Positions 9,970 to 20,500 of a stretch of 64,000 nucleotides of DNA are shown one piece after another (the stretch's first letter is position 1; every line of letters starts with the position of its first letter). The notes under the pieces are model-generated. The model saw only the letters and a list, made by a program, of their open reading frames with translations, was not told the DNA's origin and searched no databases. The translations under genes and the position numbers were made by a program. Source of the stretch: Odontocerum albicorne (taxonomy: Eukaryota; Arthropoda; Insecta; Trichoptera; Odontoceridae); contig OX463864.1 in the NCBI GenBank assembly GCA_949825065.1, forward strand, positions 14,273,327 through 14,337,326, given 5' to 3'.

Positions 9970-10410
9970 TATCTATTTATCTTACCACTAAGCCACAGCG
10001 GTCAAATTTTATTATAAAAAAAATATATATTTCAACTTTTCAATTCAAATACCAAAAGACAACACGAAATAAATACTTCGAAGAAGAAACGAGAAAGAAT
10101 AAAAAAAACGACATTTATAGCGTAGAAACCCCCGAAGGCAAATCTGTATGTATGTATTCAAATATAGTTGAAAGTTGGCGGGGCAGGCAAGTGATGCCTT
10201 CAAGCCCGCGGCGCTGGCATGCCATTATGGATATTTTGTGTAGGATCATTCAATCATTGGGAGATGATTTTGCTATGTAAATTGAAACCGCATAGGGTAC
10301 CAAGCTGGGGTAACTTCGTTTTCAACACTAGACTACGTGTATATCAGATATTATATTCTGGAGGGCGAAAATATTATACTACAAATCTATTCCAATAGTT
10401 TGGTGGTACA
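9970..10410. other. no recognised gene
   Basis: A GC-richer 150 bases around 10160-10300 (with a ccgcggcgc core) has no clear frame or splice pair. The rest is AT-rich. Confidence 0.3.
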
Positions 10411-10419
10411 TACATACAT

Positions 10420-10800
10420 GCATACCATCATGCCATTTTCCTGTCGGGACGTGCAGAAAGAACTCAGCTCCATTGTTTTTTTGACTCGACACACATCCTT
10501 AACTTCTTCCGTATCCATACACCTTCTCATACAACTACGATTTATTTGATTTTTTACGTTTCCTTCTAGCAAAATATTATTCACTTGATCTAACCATACT
10601 TTCCTTATTCTTCCTCTACCATGCCTTCCAATTACATTTTTAGTACATATTTTTTCTGTTACTGTTTCTTCATTCGTTCAATCTACATACCCAAAACATT
10701 TCGAAGTGCTCTTCTTCATCTTACTCAACACATAAGTCTTAAATTCACATTCATCCCTTATCACTTCATTCCGTATTCATTTCCTCAGCGGTTATTCGGC
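10420..10800 (-). pseudogene. LINE-A C-terminal remnant
   Basis: The minus strand codes NNILLEGNVKNQINR, SCMRRCMDTEEVKDVCRVKK, then the CTSRQENG trailer. Upstream, frameshifted, are the KMKKSTSKCFG and RNEVIRDECEFK-like blocks. Same order as the other LINE-A copies. Confidence 0.65.
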
Positions 10801-10919
10801 TCATTTTAGTCTTTCCGCGTCCATGTTTTACTGGCATACATCCAAGTTGATACTAAAAGACTTGTAGACTAACACAGCAGATTTTGATATCGTCCGGTTC
10901 GAAATTAGTGTATATGGTA

Positions 10920-11300
10920 TACATACGTTACATCACGCCATTTCCATACCGTGGTAGGCAGAGATGGCATAGTGCCAGATTTTCTTATCTCAACACACAT
11001 CCTTCTTGTTTTCTACTTCCATACACCTTTTGCATACAACTCCTACGAATTATTTGACTTTCTGTTTCCTTATTTCAAAATATCACTACTTGATCCAACT
11101 AAAGTTTCCGTCTTACTCGACCCCGCCTTTAACTTATATTTGCACTATACTCGTATATTTGATTCTCTTCATTTATTCGTTCCACATGCCCAAACAATCT
11201 CAGAGTTCTCATCTTTACCTTCCTCAAACATCACCCTTAAGTTCCCATTCATCCCGTATCACTTCATTCTGTATTCTATCATGAATGATTACCCCATGTA
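10920..11300 (-). pseudogene. LINE-A C-terminal remnant, second adjacent copy
   Basis: Again on the minus strand, with MDVEN-like, KVS..LDPTK-equivalent and RNEVIRDEWELK-like blocks in different frames, and the terminal catacatt...tgccatctctgcctacc trailer near 10920-10980. It lies head-to-tail with the copy at 10420-10800. Confidence 0.6.
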
Positions 11301-11450
11301 ATCTTCCAATTAATAGGTTTGTATAACTGTAACATCACTACATTATAGTGAGGAAGCAGCTTGACACATGGAAAAAGTGTTATTGATTATTAATATATTT
11401 GCATTTATATTGATTATTTCACATCACATTCTCTTATACATAGTCACGCA

Positions 11451-11510
11451 CAGGAACGCACGCACGCACGCGCACACTCAAACACACGTACACACACGCA
11501 CGCATATACA
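11451..11510. repeat. CA/GCAC-rich microsatellite
   Basis: An imperfect run of CGCA and CACA units (acgcacgcacg, acacacgta, acacacgcacgca). Confidence 0.8.
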
Positions 11511-11579
11511 TAAAAAAAATAAAAGCATGACGTTAGTATAAACTAAGAACTGAAGAGAAAGAGGGGTGTAAAACAAAAG

Positions 11580-11720
11580 TGGTACATGCCAAAATATCGT
11601 AGAGAACTGAAAGAAGTAGATTTCGGCTGACCGGATTGAAAACGTAGAAAGTCATAGAAATCGTACAAGCTGTATGAGGTGCATGGATGTAGAAGAGGCG
11701 AAGAATGTGTGTCGAGATAG
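11580..11720 (+). pseudogene. LINE-A 3' terminal remnant
   Basis: The plus strand keeps the gtagaaagtcatagaaatcgtacaa block, then MRCMDVEEAKNVCRDSK. Only the last 45 or so residues survive. Confidence 0.55.
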
Positions 11721-11860
11721 TAAAGTAACTAACTAACTATTTAAGCCTAATTAAAGTAACATATTTCAGTTTACAATACCAGGGAACTAACATTTACAAT
11801 TTTGTCACATCAACAATACTTAAACTTATCTTTAATATTAAACATATTCACAACGAGAAG

Positions 11861-12325
11861 TCGGGACACTCTTGGCTTTTTTGATACTTTTTGATATTTC
11901 GATAAAAAACTGCAAGAAGTATGTAGAAAGTCAGAGAAATCGTTGACCTTATATGAGATGGTTGTGGTGGAGACTAAGGATGTAAGTAATGATACGAAAG
12001 TCTAACGCTGTGTCCTCTTTACCTACCCAGACAGGAAAATTAGTTTATATGTATGAAAAAAAAAATATGAGATGTTTGAATACTCGTGTATCGGGACACT
12101 CTTGGCTTTTTTTATACTTTTTGATATTTCGATAAAAAACTGCAAGAAATATGTAGAAAGTCAGAGAAATCGTAGACCTTATGTGAGATAGTTGTGGTGG
12201 AGACTAAGGATGTAAGTAATCATACGAAAGTCTAACACTGTGTCCTCTTTACCTACCCAAACAGGAAAATTAGTTTATATGTATGAAAAAAAAAATGAAT
12301 GAGATGTTTGAATACTCGTGTATGA
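11861..12325 (+). repeat. 230-bp direct tandem duplication (two copies)
   Basis: Copy 1 is 11861-12090 and copy 2 is 12091 to about 12325. Both start TCGGGACACTC and differ at roughly a dozen positions. Each unit holds a LINE-A-derived tail (gtagaaagtcagagaaatcg, then tcctctttacctaccc) after a ttgatatttcgataaaaa leader. A related single unit lies at 48755-48960. Confidence 0.85.
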
Positions 12326-12389
12326 GATGTTCCATACGCAAAAGAAGACTAACGCTATCCAAATATTGATAACGATCATCCTGCTGCAA

Positions 12390-12722
12390 AATGGACTATT
12401 TGTAGCCTATTTGGGACGACCAAGGTCTGAGTGAATGTGATGGAATACAAGTAGCCTGAACAAGTGGACTTGTTTTTGCTAAATAATTAGTGTAAGAATT
12501 GTTATCTAGTTACAAGTAGTATGTAGGTGTTAATTATTTCTAAGATCTCATATATTAAGATTGAATAAATAAAATAAAATGATATGTAGGAAAATAAGAT
12601 GAAGTAAGTGCATAAATTATAACATATAATTAAGATTAGTTAAGTAATAAATTTGTATATAGGTATAGCCTTGACAAATGTTTGTACAATAATTTACTTT
12701 GTTTAATAAAAAATTAAAAAAA
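12390..12722 (+). mobile_element. LINE-C 3' end inserted at the satellite edge
   Basis: From about 12413 the sequence matches 16960-17260 and, inverted, 26226-26530: gacgaccaaggtctgagtg, gaatacaagtagcctgaac, ...taggtatagcc, ending ttaataaaaaattaaaaaaaa. The A-rich end marks a retrotransposon 3' end. The 24 bases before it (12389-12412) equal part of the 76-bp satellite, and the satellite itself starts right after it, so the LINE end lies within or at the edge of a satellite monomer. Confidence 0.7.
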
Positions 12723-12723
12723 A

Positions 12724-13380
12724 GGTAGCAGTTGTTGAGACTCGGCATCAGTATTTATGGATCTAAAAAAATGGACTATTTGTAGCCTATTCGGTTTAAG
12801 GTAGCAGTTGTTGAGACTCGGCATCAGTGGTTATAGATCTAAAAAAATGGACTATTTGTAGCCTATTCGGTTTAAGGTAGCAGTTGTTGAGACTCGGCAT
12901 CAGTGGTTATGGATCTAAAAAAATGGACTATTTGTAGCCTATTCGGTTTAAGGTAGCAGTTGTTGAGACTCGGCATCAGTGGTTATGGATCTAAAAAAAT
13001 GGACTATTTGTAGCCTATTCGGTTTAAGGTAGCAGTTGTTGAGACTCGGCATCAGTGGTTATGGATCTAAAAAAATGGACTATTTGTAGCCTATTCGGTT
13101 TAAGGTAGCAGTTGTTGAGACTCGGCATCAGTGGTTATGGATCTAAAAAAATTGACTATTTGTAGCCTATTCGGTTTAAGGTAGCAGTTGTTGAGACTCG
13201 GCATCAGTGGTTATGGATCTAAAAAAATGGACTATTTGTAGCCTATTCAGTTTAAGGTAGCAGTTGTTGAGACTCGGCATCAGTGGTTATGGATCTAAAA
13301 AAATGGACTATTTGTAGCCTATTCGGTTTAAGGTAGCAGTTGTTGAGACTCGGCATCAGTGGTTATGGATCTAAAAAAAA
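12724..13380. repeat. 76-bp satellite array, 8 full units plus a partial ninth
   Basis: Units start at 12724, 12800, 12876, 12952, 13028, 13104, 13180, 13256 and 13332, an exact 76-bp spacing. Units are nearly identical (single changes such as atggacta/attgacta), so the array is young or homogenised. Each unit begins GGTAGCAGTTGTTGAGACTC. The last stops after about 49 bases. Confidence 0.95.
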
Positions 13381-13889
13381 TGACGCCAGAAAACTGAAAT
13401 CGATGATAGTACTTTGCGGGAAATTTATAACGAGTTTTCACTATTTCATTTCCTGAAACAAGGGGACGTTAAGCTTAATTCGTTATACATTAAACATCCT
13501 ACCATAATCCGCATCTAAAAACTTTGGACAAACTCCCTCTCTCGAAAGAAAATATTTATTTTCGACACAAAACTCAAGCCCGCAATACGTTATTATAACC
13601 ACAATAGGGTCGGCATTGTTCATTAATGCTTTAGCGAACAGAATTACCATTTTAACGACTAAAAATAATAACAATTGCCCCGCAAGATTAGCAACAATCC
13701 AGTGCACATTACGGAGCGGTCCGCTTTGAAAGGCCAACATGTGTGAAATGCATAATTTTTCCATTTATCAACATAACTTTTCCTCGCGTGGGTTTTATTG
13801 AAAATATAAAGGTTGTTAATCATGTACTGGGACATTCAATCACATTATACGTGGAATTGAAATTATTAAGACACGTGCAAAGTACTCGT
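13381..13889. other. single-copy stretch with an unassigned 93-codon frame
   Basis: A minus-strand frame 13764-13483 codes 93 residues, with a hydrophobic LLLFLVVKMVILFAK-like segment in the middle and ending GRMFNV. No splice sites, homologue or codon signal convinced me. I leave it uncalled; chance is the likelier explanation. Confidence 0.2.
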
Positions 13890-14415
13890 AATTGCGTTCT
13901 AAAATTACGAGTACATAAATAATAAAAATTAGAATAAGAACGAGTTGAAGAAATCTGCTGTTAAAGAAGTAAGTTCTAGTGGCGGATAGGTAAAAAGGGC
14001 GTTATAAAATTACAGAAAGGCATAATAATAATTAGAACAAGAAAGATGAGAACGAGTTGAGCAAATCTGCTGTTTAGGAAGTAAGTTCTAGTGGCGGAAA
14101 GAGCGTTCTAAAATTACATAAATAAATAATAAACATTAAAACAAGAAAGATTACAACGAGTTGAAGAAATCTGCTGTTTAAGAAGTAAGTTATCGTGGCG
14201 GAAAGGTAGAAAAAACGTTCTAAAATTACATAAATTAATAACAAAAATGATTACGAGTTGAAGAAATCTAATGTTTAAGAAGTAAGTTATCGTGGCGAAA
14301 AAAAAGAAAAAACGTTCTAAAATTACATAATTAATAAAAATTTGAACAATAAAGGTTAAAAGGAGTTGAAGAAATCTACTGTTTAAGAAGTAAGTTCTCG
14401 TGGGGGAAAGGTAGA
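13890..14415. repeat. degenerate tandem array, about 105-bp units, 5 copies
   Basis: The phrase aaatctgctgtt and variants recurs at 13951, 14063, 14167, 14264 and 14372, each preceded by acgagttgaag and followed by aagtaagttctagtggcgg and cgttctaaaattac. Spacings are 112, 104, 97 and 108, so units carry indels and the array is older than the 76-bp satellite. Confidence 0.85.
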
Positions 14416-14739
14416 ATGAGATGTTGAACGGCGAGTTATAATAGGAAACAAAACCAATGAGGCGGTAAACGATATAATCAATCAAGATGTACCAAAATGA
14501 TGGTTCGTTTGACACTATATCCTGTCTGCCTACCTCAACATGGAAATGGCGTGATGGTACGCATATATATAAAAAAACATAACACTTCGAAAGCGCTTTT
14601 TTTTTAAATGCAATTCAGTAATGCCACGTAATAAATTCAACAAGTTGGCTATTTACAAGACTGTTTTAAATTTTGTAATTTATTTTTATCAAACACTGTT
14701 TTAAATGGTTTACTTTTATACGTTCTCTACGAGTTTTGA

Positions 14740-15305
14740 AACAAATACTGTCTTAAACAGATTTACGACATTGTTCTTTTGCTATTAGAAATAAAATATA
14801 ACAATTTTTATGCTGTCTTGAACAGATTTACGACATCGTTCTTGCTAGTAGAAATAAAATATAACAATGTTTATACTCTCTTGAACAGATTTACGATATT
14901 GTTCTTGATATTACAAATAAAATATAACAAATTGTATACTGTCTTGGAACAGATTTACGACATTGGTCTTGCTATCACAAATAAAATATAACAATTTTTA
15001 TACTGTCTTGTAACAGATTTACGGCATTGGTCTTGCTATTACAAATAAAACATAACAATTTTTATACTGTCTTGGAACAGATTTACAACATTGGTCTTGC
15101 TATTACAAATAAAATATAAAAAAAATTATACTCTCTTGAACAGATTTACGACATTGTTCGGTATTACAAATAAAATATAACAATTTTTATACTGTCTTAG
15201 AACAAATTTACGAAATTGGTCTTGCTATTACAAATAAAATATAACAAATTTTATACTGTCTTGGAACAGATTTACGGCATTGGTCTTGCTATTACAAATA
15301 AAATA
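14740..15305. repeat. about 63-bp tandem array, 9 units, bounded by piggyBac
   Basis: The phrase acagatttac (with variants) recurs at 14757, 14822, 14884, 14949, 15013, 15077, 15140, 15202 and 15266. Units read tactgtcttggaacag, then acattggtcttgctat, then aaataaaatataac. The piggyBac element begins at the TTAA that replaces the next unit. Confidence 0.9.
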
Positions 15306-15309
15306 TTAA

Positions 15310-16302
15310 CCCTTTCTACTCCGTTGGCGACAATATGTCAACATGGTAAATTCTTTTGTAACTCCGTTGGCGACGATAGGTCGCCATAATGTACATTTGT
15401 ATTGTTTACCCTTAAAAAAGGTCTAGGTATATATTAGAGCAGGTGTAAACACTATTTATCAGTTTTGCAAGATCATTGCTACCATTCGGACGCATTTACG
15501 TTGTTAAATTTAGTACTTACGTGTAAAAATATTCATCATCCTTAAAAATGGAAGAAAATTTCGAACTAAGCGAGTTTATTTTCAGTATGTATGGTGACAA
15601 AACAAATCGAACTATGTTAGAAACAAGTGATAATCAGAGTTTTAGTGGTTTTTAATTGGTAGCAGAGAAACCAGCCGTGGTACTGAACTACACGAAATCT
15701 ATCCTTACAAAATCTTTGAAGTGGTGGAGAAAACTTTTTTCCGGGGGATGGAATTGCGTTCAATTAATGCTTACATCATATACAAAACTATAAAATTTAA
15801 AAAAAATAAAAACCTTCGAGTCACTTGAAATTTATAAAACTCCTGGTAGACCAGCTAGTGTGGGACTTTCGTGAGCCTCGAAGTAGGCCATCTACTTCTT
15901 CGTCTGAAGTACGACTGGATGGTAAACTGCACGTTTTGCGGAAAGGGTCGAAGAGGGACTGTGTGGTGTGCTCACAGAGGAACAAAAAAGGGCAAAGACA
16001 CGAAACATACGAGTACTGTGACACTTGCCCTGGAAAACCTAGGATGCATTTGGGAGATTTTTTTTCAGATATCATATTACGAACAATTATAAAATTTTTA
16101 AATATTTATATATTGTTGTTATTTTGCCTAAATAAATTAATTTATATATTTATCTAATCATTTGAATGTCCATTTGCACGATACCTTTTTTATTTTATTT
16201 TTAAATAAATGTTGTCTAAAATCTACCATTTTTGTTTGAAATTGCAAAAAAGTAGTCGAGTTACAGGTATGTCATACAAAAAAAAATCCGGAGTTGAAAG
16301 GG
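15310..16302 (+). mobile_element. internally deleted piggyBac element
   Basis: TTAA lies on both sides (15306-15309, 16303-16306) and the inverted ends are CCCTTTCTACTCCG and, complemented, CCCTTTCAACTCCG. TTAA plus CCC is the hallmark of piggyBac. The subterminal phrase tccgttggcgac is repeated twice at the left. The element is 993 bp, far below the 2.3-2.5 kb usual for the superfamily, so it needed transposase from elsewhere. Confidence 0.92.
15548..16157 (+). pseudogene. piggyBac transposase remnant, catalytic core deleted
   Basis: An ATG at 15548 opens a 35-codon acidic N-terminus ending in a stop (SDNQSFSGF). The catalytic aspartate region is missing. After the gap, LNYTKS...SLKWWRKLFF...NAYIIYK matches the last helices of the family. 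The C-terminal cysteine-rich domain follows at about 15925-16060: KRDCVVCSQRNKKGQRHETY, EYCDTCPGKPRMHLGD, with the spaced Cys pairs of the zinc-binding end. Stops and frameshifts separate the parts. Confidence 0.85.
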
Positions 16303-16449
16303 TTAAAACAAAAACTATAAAGAAACCACAATTCGAATAAAAATTAACGTAAATCGGAATTCTATGTCCTAAATCCACATACACATTAAACTGCAGAGAT
16401 TGATAACAGAGTTGAGTCGATAGTTTTTATTTTCTTATCCGTAAGTGAA

Positions 16450-16607
16450 CAATTGAATGGTTGAATTAAAATTGGCACTAAGTACAAAAAAAAAAAACAA
16501 AAAAAACTATTGTAGGTATGCAGTTTCGATCTATATGTCATATATACTTAGTTTTTTTGTTTTTTTTTTGGTACTTAGTGCCTATTTTAATTCAACCATT
16601 CAATTAT
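16450..16607. mobile_element. fold-back MITE, full copy
   Basis: Two arms of about 60 bases are near-perfect inverted repeats (aattgaatggttgaatt...ggcactaagtac against its complement ending near 16607), separated by a short centre with gcagtttcgatctatatg. The 735-840 element is a truncated relative. No coding capacity. Confidence 0.8.
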
Positions 16608-16859
16608 TCTCACACATCAAAGTGTCTTATGTCACTTTTTAATTCATAGAACTACGCCTCGGAACGCTGTGTTATAATGCACATTGTTAATTAAACCGTG
16701 AAATTTTGCAACTTGCAATATATATTTTGCTAATCAATATTTCATCATTCTTACATTCTACGTTGCTGAATCATCTGAACGCTTTCATTTATAAATTAAA
16801 TATTTAGATTATTAAAAATAGAATGTCATGTAGGAAATTAAAATTAAGTTAGTTTATAG

Positions 16860-17365
16860 TTATAGTATATCCCTGGGGCCTTACGAGGCCTTTCCGTTAT
16901 AAGCACAGGCTTCCGAAGCATCATCTGTTGCCTGACTAGTCCACCTACAGTATTAGCTGGGAGGACCAAGGCCTGAGTGAATGTGATGGAATACAAGTGG
17001 CCTGAACGAGTGGATATGTACACGCTAAATAATTAAGTGTAAGAATTGTTATCCAGCTATAAATAGTACGCGCGTGTTAACTATTCCTAAGAAATTAAAT
17101 TATACTCGTAGATTATTCAAAATAAAATGACATGAAGAAAATTTGAATTAAGTTGGTTCATAGTTACAATATAAAAATTTGATTAGTTCTTAAGATATAA
17201 ATTTTTTATATAGGCATAGCCTTTGGTAAATGTTTGTGTAATAGAAAGCTTTATTAAATTTAAAAAAGTTATAGTATGGAAATAAGATTAGTTCTTAAGT
17301 AAGAAATTTGAGTATGGGTACGCCTTCAGCAAATACGTGTATCATAGATTACTTTATGAAATAAA
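16860..17365 (+). mobile_element. LINE-C 3' end with a repeated terminal segment
   Basis: 16860-17262 matches 26226-26640 (inverted), including ggggccttacgagg, cctgactagtccacctac and the gaatacaagtggcctgaac block, and ends in an A-rich tail. 17268-17365 repeats the last hundred bases (gattagttcttaag...atagattac...aaataaaaaagc), as if the 3' end were doubled. No RT coding remains, so the clade is unknown. Confidence 0.65.
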
Positions 17366-17371
17366 AAAGCA

Positions 17372-17500
17372 TAACGGTAGACTCTCAATTATCTGGTTTG
17401 GTAGGGAACAAATTAACCCGGATAATCGCCGAAAAAAAACGGAAAAATATGACGAAAATTTAAAACAAAAAAACTCGAATTTATCCTACACATAATTTTA
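17372..17500. mobile_element. possible pogo/Tigger-type terminal repeat
   Basis: GGTAGACTCTCAATTATCTG followed by ggataatcgccg resembles the outer ends of pogo/Tigger elements. I did not find a matching opposite end, so this is a weak call. Confidence 0.3.
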
Positions 17501-17997
17501 TTGGAATACGATAGCAAAGTAGTTCGTCTTCTCCCATCGTTCACTTTTAAGCAAATGGTGCTCAGAAAATTTCGCAACATTTACTTAGGGATGGGGAGAC
17601 GTAATATTGGCACCACAATTTCCCCCAATGTACGCATTTTTTATACATACAATGTTAAAATTTTAATTTTTCTTTACAACAAAACACATTCTAAAAAATC
17701 CTAAATAATGTATTGTTTGAAAACCGTTAAAATATTGGGCACAACGCAGAATGAACAAAGAAAGGTTATACAAAACGATTTTTTTTTTTTTGAAAAAATG
17801 TCTTTCCAAATTAAGTGCGAACACTTGACATCATAATGTAAACGTGTTTCAAAGAATCCAATGGCAAAACCTAATACGATAATGTAAGCGGATCTAAGAG
17901 AAAAGAAAGAAAACAGAATGCTTCACGTCGGATCGTTTACACCTGCGTCTTTCTCAAGTCACCGACCAACAAGAGCAATGCCACCTCATATCCTCAC

Positions 17998-18143
17998 CTT
18001 TCTTGGCCGCGGAGTCGGGCTGAAGGAGTTCTTCCGTCAAATCCTGAAGCGATTTTTCAAAAGGCAGCGTTGGAGAGTTATTACACTCAACTGGTACGAG
18101 AGGAGAGGCAGAAGGGTGTGGGGTGATGGGTGGAGTGGATAAC
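17998..18143 (-). CDS. candidate internal exon, 48 codons
   Basis: On the minus strand a tract ending ...atttccatagtcacag is followed by a 146-nt open stretch and then AAAG|GTGAGG, a good donor. Entry is after the second codon base and exit after the first. The 48 codons start LSTPPITPHPSASP and end EELLQPDSAAKK, Pro/Ser-rich then acidic. The stretch is GC-rich against an AT-rich setting. I know no homologue. It is on the same strand as the 42043-42728 exon, but their phases do not join directly. A LINE-A scrap lies just upstream (18175-18255). Confidence 0.35.
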
Positions 18144-18174
18144 CTGTGACTATGGAAATATGAAGGATCAAGTT

Positions 18175-18600
18175 GATTTCTTTTAAAATGGAGTGAAGCG
18201 TGGACATGGAACCAAATTAAAACAGCCACATAAATACTGAAAATTGCGTGCAATATAATAATAATGCCCTTAGAATCAAATGAAAAAAAAACGGATGAAA
18301 CACATTTTTTTTACAGACAATGCGAATTTCTGACTCCAGATCGTATACGATTGTATGAACAAATGCGACTAGCACAGTGTTTCCCAAATGTTCCGCGTGG
18401 CAAAATTAAAAGTTCCGCGAAAAAAAAAAACATTTAAAAAATTCAAAAATAAACATATATACTCCAACCAGACACCATCAAAATCTGCCGAGACGATAGT
18501 TAATAAAAGTATTTTAGTATGAACTTTGATGTATGAGTATGAGTGAAACGTGGATGTGGAAAGTGCCGAATAAATACTGTACAAATGCGTGCACTTAGAA
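18175..18600 (+). pseudogene. LINE-A scraps (two pieces)
   Basis: 18190-18250 and 18470-18600 both match the segment coding MYGSETW in better copies (gtgaaacgtgga, taaatactg, aatgcgtgc). The second also keeps the preceding aaagtattttagtatgaac block. Heavily decayed. A CAGTGTTTCCCAAATGTTCC hAT-like end lies at 18375. Confidence 0.5.
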
Positions 18601-18609
18601 TAGTATACA

Positions 18610-18904
18610 AAACTCTTTTAGCCCCAGCATATTTTGCATAAAATGTGCGAAAAATCCCAAGTATTTTTTGGCAAACAAACAGTAGTTTATATTTTATTTT
18701 TTATTTGTCAATATTTAATTTTAAAACATAATTGTGGAGACCTCCCTGTAGAGTGTAAAATAATAAGTAATTTTCATATTTCATAAAAAAAAATTATTCA
18801 AAATAAAAACTTGTATGAAAACTTTGAGACCGATGATCGGCCCCGTGGAATTTTTCGTATACACCAGTTGGGGGGCGATAATCAGCCCCATGGGATTAAA
18901 AGGG
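18610..18904. mobile_element. possible piggyBac-like element
   Basis: The right edge is TCAGCCCCATGGGATTAAAAGGG followed by TTAA at 18905-18908, i.e. CCCTTTTAATCCC in complement; the left edge near 18615 reads ctcttttagcccc. A repeated gat(gat/aat)cggcccc phrase flanks the right end. The left TTAA is not preserved, so confidence is limited. Confidence 0.4.
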
Positions 18905-18909
18905 TTAAT

Positions 18910-19130
18910 ATTGACAAAGTATGACAGAATACGAAATGAAGATATTAGTAATAAGTGTGAACTTAAGGTTGATGTGTTGTGTAAGATGAAGCAGAGCATA
19001 CTGAGATGGTTTAAGCACGTGGAACGAATGAATGAAAAAATACTAACAAAACAAGTATACAGTGCAAATGTTAGTGAAATAACAAAGAAAGTATGGTCGG
19101 ATCAAGTGTATGATAATTTATTCACCTGTT
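18910..19130 (+). pseudogene. LINE-A C-terminal remnant
   Basis: Codes YDRIRNEDISNKCELKVDVL, CKMKQSILRWFKHVERMNEK, ILTKQVYSANVSE, then KKVWSDQVYDN in one frame without stops. It is one of the best-preserved LINE-A ends and defines the RNExI...CELK...ILRWFxHVERMNE signature used for the others. Confidence 0.75.
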
Positions 19131-19269
19131 TAAAGGTGTCATCATTAAAGACTTTAACAACCCATGACACTCTTAGTATTCTTTGCTAGCGAATTTCAAT
19201 AAATTCTAGTTTCTTTATGGTGGCCTGAGTAAGTTTCCAGGCTTCAACAACATAGAGAAATATGGAGAA

Positions 19270-19880
19270 TTTGCCGTAACGCAAAATTCACCGTAGTGAC
19301 CCGTAGAGTATGTGACCCTGCATCAGAAGCTGTTTCGTGCCATCTCCTCAGCCAGCATCCCAGATATTAATATTGAGTAAATGTATTATTCTGAATCGAT
19401 CCAATAGGGTGGGATCCAATAGGGTATTACGACAGGAATTTACCCATTGCAGGTTCCCCGTGGCGTATGCAACATTAGGAAGCATTTCAATATAATCCTT
19501 TTTGTGAAGTTTTCATAAAATTCATTATTGTACTACACTACACATAAAGCCGAATGTGTTACTATCACATATCGTAGGATCTAAAATTTTCTTTGTAGTT
19601 CGCTTTCCCTTAGTAAGTTTTCAGCGGTTTTCTTACCAAATATGTTTTTTTCCGAACATATGCAGATGAGGGGAAGTACCTAATCTAATGGCCGCAGTCA
19701 CTACATTGCTATCATTACACAAAACTTATTTGATTTTTTATTTTATAATATATTTAATCCGTCAATAATAGTGGGTTTCGATTCCTGAGTTGGAGCGTCC
19801 TTGAGAAAAGTTTGCTCACTAAACGGCTCTATATAAATTGTCCTTGAATGATTATTAAGAGATACTCATGTCTGTACTTT
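19270..19880 (+). mobile_element. LINE-D 3' region
   Basis: 19600-19880 carries the LINE-D end: gcttacc-type, a ggccgcagtcactac block, ...ccgtcaataatagtggg, then gagcgtccttgagaaaag and ctaaacggctctatataaatt. The same tail occurs at 58400-58565, 35920-36130 and at the 3' ends of SINE1 copies. 19270-19590 seems to be its upstream part (aatcgatccaatagggtggg, also near 26025) but I cannot translate it. Confidence 0.55.
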
Positions 19881-19969
19881 ACTTTTACTGACAATTACTG
19901 AAATTTCAAAAGAGAAAAATATATATTTTTTAAAACGTATTATTCTTCAAATTTGCGTCTTCACCACGC

Positions 19970-20500
19970 GTCCTCTCGAACCACTTAGTCACCGAGGAAA
20001 ACTTAGTTGGCAGCCCCCTCCCCTCCGCCATTTGGACCCCCCTCCACGCCCGGCGGCCGCGACATTATTAAATGAAAGGGGCTAGGGGTTTGTAGAATTG
20101 TGGCCATTTACATATATCATCAATCAGTGTCGGTGGGGGTAGAAGAGGGGGAGGGGAGGGTTTGTTGAACCCCACCACACTCTCGAAACAACTCTCAAAA
20201 CGAGAGAAGGAAAAGTGAAAGAGAAAAGAGTAGTGCGAATCCCACCACACTCTCAAAACGGGTGAGGAAAAGTAGAAGAGTCGGATTGTGGGGTGGGGTT
20301 GACGGAAGAGGATGAGAGAAGAGCGGAGTTACTTTTGATGAGAGGATTAACGTACACGGTGTATAGATTGATGAGCCTCCCATGGTTTGATTTGATGGAT
20401 GGGGAACACAAGCGGAGAAAAAAAAATATCGACGAATTTAGCGGGCGAAATCGTGCAAATAGACGAAGGAATCATTAGGATTTGTATGTACGATTCGAGG
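19970..20500. promoter_or_regulatory. GC-rich island with G-quadruplex motif
   Basis: GC content is far above the surroundings, with a GCGGCCGC site at about 20053 and C-rich ccccctcccctccgcc on one side. 20134-20159 reads GGGGG, 7 nt, GGGGG, A, GGGG, A, GGG, which fits the four-run G-quadruplex rule. The phrase tcccaccacactctc occurs twice (about 20170, 20240). No exon is supported. A promoter is possible but unproven. Confidence 0.35.

Noticed and set aside
12724..13380. CRISPR array
   Set aside because: Units are continuous 76-bp repeats without variable spacers, and the genome is eukaryotic.
13483..13764. A 93-codon minus-strand frame with a hydrophobic middle
   Set aside because: No recognised family, splice sites or codon bias. 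Expected by chance in AT-rich DNA of this length.
14740..15305. CRISPR-like repeat-spacer array
   Set aside because: The whole 63-bp unit is conserved; there are no unique spacers.
17954..18253. A 99-codon minus-strand frame that appears to begin with a signal peptide
   Set aside because: The first codon is TTG, not ATG, and the supposed signal peptide overlaps a LINE-A scrap (18175-18255). Only the 17998-18143 part with splice sites is kept as a candidate.
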